Assembly: GCA_963748925.1 (NCBI GenBank)
Contig: CAVVKG010000009.1
Coordinates: forward strand, 124,001-188,000
DNA from: Cryomorpha sp963748925
GTDB lineage: Bacteria; Bacteroidota; Bacteroidia; Flavobacteriales_D; Cryomorphaceae
Length of the DNA: 64,000 nucleotides
Direction: 5' to 3'
Shown: one piece after another, positions 62,440 to 64,000 of the stretch
Layout of the letters: every line of letters begins with the position of its first letter
Position numbering within the stretch: the first letter of the stretch is position 1
Notes under the pieces: model-generated
What the model saw: only the letters and a program-made list of their open reading frames with translations
Told to the model about the DNA's origin: nothing
Database searches by the model: none
Program-made: the position numbers and the translations under genes

Positions 62440-63864
62440 TTATACCTTACTCAGTTTTAGCATATTTGTTTTACCACCTTCGTTTATAGGCATGCTGGCT
62501 AAGTGAATCACCATATCTCCTTCTTCAACATATCCCTGTTTGCGAAGGATGTAACGGATATCGGCAATGGTGTGATCTGTACTTACCATTTTGTCATAAA
62601 AGAAAGTTCGTACACCCCAAACAAGACTTAACTGGGTAAGTAACTTTCTGTTTCCGGTGAAAACGAAAATGCTCGCCTCAGGCCTTTGACTAGAGATTTT
62701 AAAAGCTGTATACCCCGATACCGTCATTGTCATTATAGCTTTAGCCCCAACTCTTTTTGACAAGCGGGTGGCATTGAAGCATATAGAATCCGTAATATAC
62801 CTTTCTTCCTTACTCTCTGCCGGCGGCTCTTCGTGGTGATATATTTTATCTGATGTTTCTATTTGAGTAACAATTTTATTCATCACCTCTATAACCCGTA
62901 CCGGGAATTTCCCAACGGATGTCTCAGCGCTAAGCATAACTGCATCGGCACCATCCAGCACAGCGTTGGCCACATCGTTTACTTCAGCGCGTGTTGGAGT
63001 ATAGTTTTCTATCATACTCTCCATCATTTGCGTGGCTACAATTACGGGTTTAGCATTTTTCAAAGCTTTGGTTACCAGCATTTTTTGGATAAGCGGTACA
63101 TTTTGCAGGGGAATTTCTACACCCAAATCACCACGGGCAACCATTAAGGCGTCCGTTTCTTTTACGATATCATCGATATCATCGATAGCTTCGGGCTTTT
63201 CAATTTTTGCTACTACCCTTGCGTGTTTCTCCTTAGTCTTGATAATGTGCTTTAGCTCAATAATATCGCGTGCAGAGCGCACGAAAGATAGGCCGATCCA
63301 ATCCACATCCCTATCGAGAACAAAATCAAGATCTTTGAGGTCCTTCTCAGTAAGGCAAGGAAGTGAAATTCGGGTATTTGGTAAGTTCACTCCTTTATTA
63401 CTCTTCAATATTCCGCCATGAACCACTTTTGCTGTAACCTCATATTCACCGTCGGTTTTAGCAACAGTAAGACCAAGTTTACCATCATCGAGCAAAATAC
63501 GCTCACCTGCTTTAACGTCTTTGGCAAAATCAGGATAAGTAATATAGAGCTTCTTAGACGTTTCAGGAACTTCCTTTGTACTAAAAACTACCATGGAGCC
63601 TTCCTCAAGCATCAAATTATCGCCTTTTATTTTACCCACCCGCAATTTTGGTCCTTGCAAATCGGCAAGAATGGACGTATGTGTACCCAGCCTCTTATCT
63701 GCTTCCCGAATGTTTTTAATTGTTTGATCGTGCACTTTGTACTCGCCATGAGAGAAGTTTATACGACACACATCGAGTCCTGCCGTAATCATCTCCATTA
63801 TTTTTTCTACACTATCTGAGGCCGGGCCCAGGGTTGCTACTATCTTAGTTTTCTTATTTGTCAT
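62440..63864 (-). CDS. pyk: pyruvate kinase
   Basis: Last enzyme of glycolysis, making pyruvate and ATP from phosphoenolpyruvate. The 474-residue protein has KIVATLGPASDSVEKI, INFSHGEY (residues 34-41), the catalytic Lys block AKIEKPEAIDDIDDI, metal-binding ARGDLGVEIPLQNVP, ATQMMESMIENYTPTRAEV (split) and the C-terminal effector domain. Length is normal. The ATG overlaps the stop of the preceding IPExxxVDY-like gene by four bases, an arrangement common in Bacteroidota. Confidence 0.97.
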   Translation of the reverse strand: MTNKKTKIVATLGPASDSVEKIMEMITAGLDVCRINFSHGEYKVHDQTIKNIREADKRLGTHTSILADLQGPKLRVGKIKGDNLMLEEGSMVVFSTKEVPETSKKLYITYPDFAKDVKAGERILLDDGKLGLTVAKTDGEYEVTAKVVHGGILKSNKGVNLPNTRISLPCLTEKDLKDLDFVLDRDVDWIGLSFVRSARDIIELKHIIKTKEKHARVVAKIEKPEAIDDIDDIVKETDALMVARGDLGVEIPLQNVPLIQKMLVTKALKNAKPVIVATQMMESMIENYTPTRAEVNDVANAVLDGADAVMLSAETSVGKFPVRVIEVMNKIVTQIETSDKIYHHEEPPAESKEERYITDSICFNATRLSKRVGAKAIMTMTVSGYTAFKISSQRPEASIFVFTGNRKLLTQLSLVWGVRTFFYDKMVSTDHTIADIRYILRKQGYVEEGDMVIHLASMPINEGGKTNMLKLSKV

Positions 63865-64000
63865 GCCGTTAGCATTAAATTTTGTTTGTTTTTTAGGGTA
63901 TCAATGTCGATGTTGAAAGCCAGCAATACCTGCCTTATTGATTTAATTTTACGCAATATTTCTGTTTTATCTACTTTTTCCGTTTCATCAACAATGAGTA
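63861..64000 (-). CDS. IPExxxVDY-like family protein, C-terminal end (cut by window edge)
   Basis: The last 45 or so codons of a gene whose stop overlaps the pyk start (ATGA). The visible part has the pattern ...LIVDETEKVDKTEILRKI, then IRQVLLAFNIDIDTLKNKQN. That ending, and the position directly upstream of pyk, match the small Bacteroidota protein family named IPExxxVDY. The naming motif itself would lie outside the window, so the assignment is provisional. Function unknown. Confidence 0.6.
   Translation of the reverse strand, partial: LIVDETEKVDKTEILRKIKSIRQVLLAFNIDIDTLKNKQNLMLTA

Noticed and set aside
1..64000. CRISPR array, tRNA or rRNA genes, prophage or insertion sequence
   Set aside because: I looked for regular direct repeats, cloverleaf-like segments, transposase or integrase genes and terminal inverted repeats and found none that hold up.

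Overview
The window looks like chromosomal DNA of a marine-type member of the phylum Bacteroidota, probably Flavobacteriales (the genus cannot be told from the sequence). Signs are a GldH gliding lipoprotein next to holB, ricT and a PBP1A gene, secreted proteins with type IX secretion (T9SS) C-terminal sorting domains, the small flavobacterial families Lacal_2735, DUF2805/TIGR03643 and IPExxxVDY-like, and Bacteroidetes-type TAnnTTTG promoter -7 boxes. I see no tRNA, rRNA, CRISPR array, prophage or insertion sequence.

Region 1 (1-2.9 kb) holds the 5' two-fifths or so of ileS, a secreted DUF4412-like protein and a small conserved protein. Region 2 (3.0-20.8 kb) is the most coherent part: a light-response and photoprotection island read almost wholly from the minus strand. 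It has three photolyase/cryptochrome genes (an FeS-type 6-4 photolyase, a DASH cryptochrome, a class I photolyase). It has carotenoid genes idi, crtB, crtI, a fused crtY-type cyclase and crtZ, enough to make zeaxanthin from GGPP (no crtE, crtW or rhodopsin gene here). It has a pterin pair (folE plus a PTPS-II type synthase) with a reductase-fold protein, a T9SS fasciclin protein, an ECF sigma factor, and a CarH/LitR-like MerR regulator with a B12-binding domain. One nine-gene operon appears to run from the sigma gene at 19729 down to the photolyase ending at 13056. A second runs from 9448 down to 4627 and ends in a terminator. Inverted repeats of the form TGTTTAA-N16/17-TTAAACA sit upstream of the sigma operon, the regulator gene and the fasciclin gene; I propose these as the regulator's operators.

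Region 3 (20.9-41.5 kb) is mostly housekeeping: uvrC, gpsA, a HEAT-cyclophilin lipoprotein, lysS, a phosphoglucose/phosphomannose isomerase, lipB, cvpA, an M43 metalloprotease, pgk, holB, ricT, gldH and PBP1A. It is broken by two repeat-rich spacers at 26.3-26.6 kb and 28.5-28.9 kb. gldH shows a likely one-base frameshift in its signal peptide.

Region 4 (41.5-56.8 kb) has the two halves of a 3-oxoacid CoA-transferase separated by a membrane protein and a cyanophycinase-like T9SS protein. It then has a set of large polytopic GT-C-like membrane proteins, two GT2 polyprenyl-phosphate glycosyltransferases, a methyltransferase and a fragment of another membrane protein, suggesting lipid-linked sugar transfer to surface polymers. 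Region 5 (56.9-64 kb) holds a double-ATPase peptide ABC protein, small lipoproteins, a DEDDy exonuclease, a cyclophilin, pheS, pyk and the 3' end of an IPExxxVDY-like gene.
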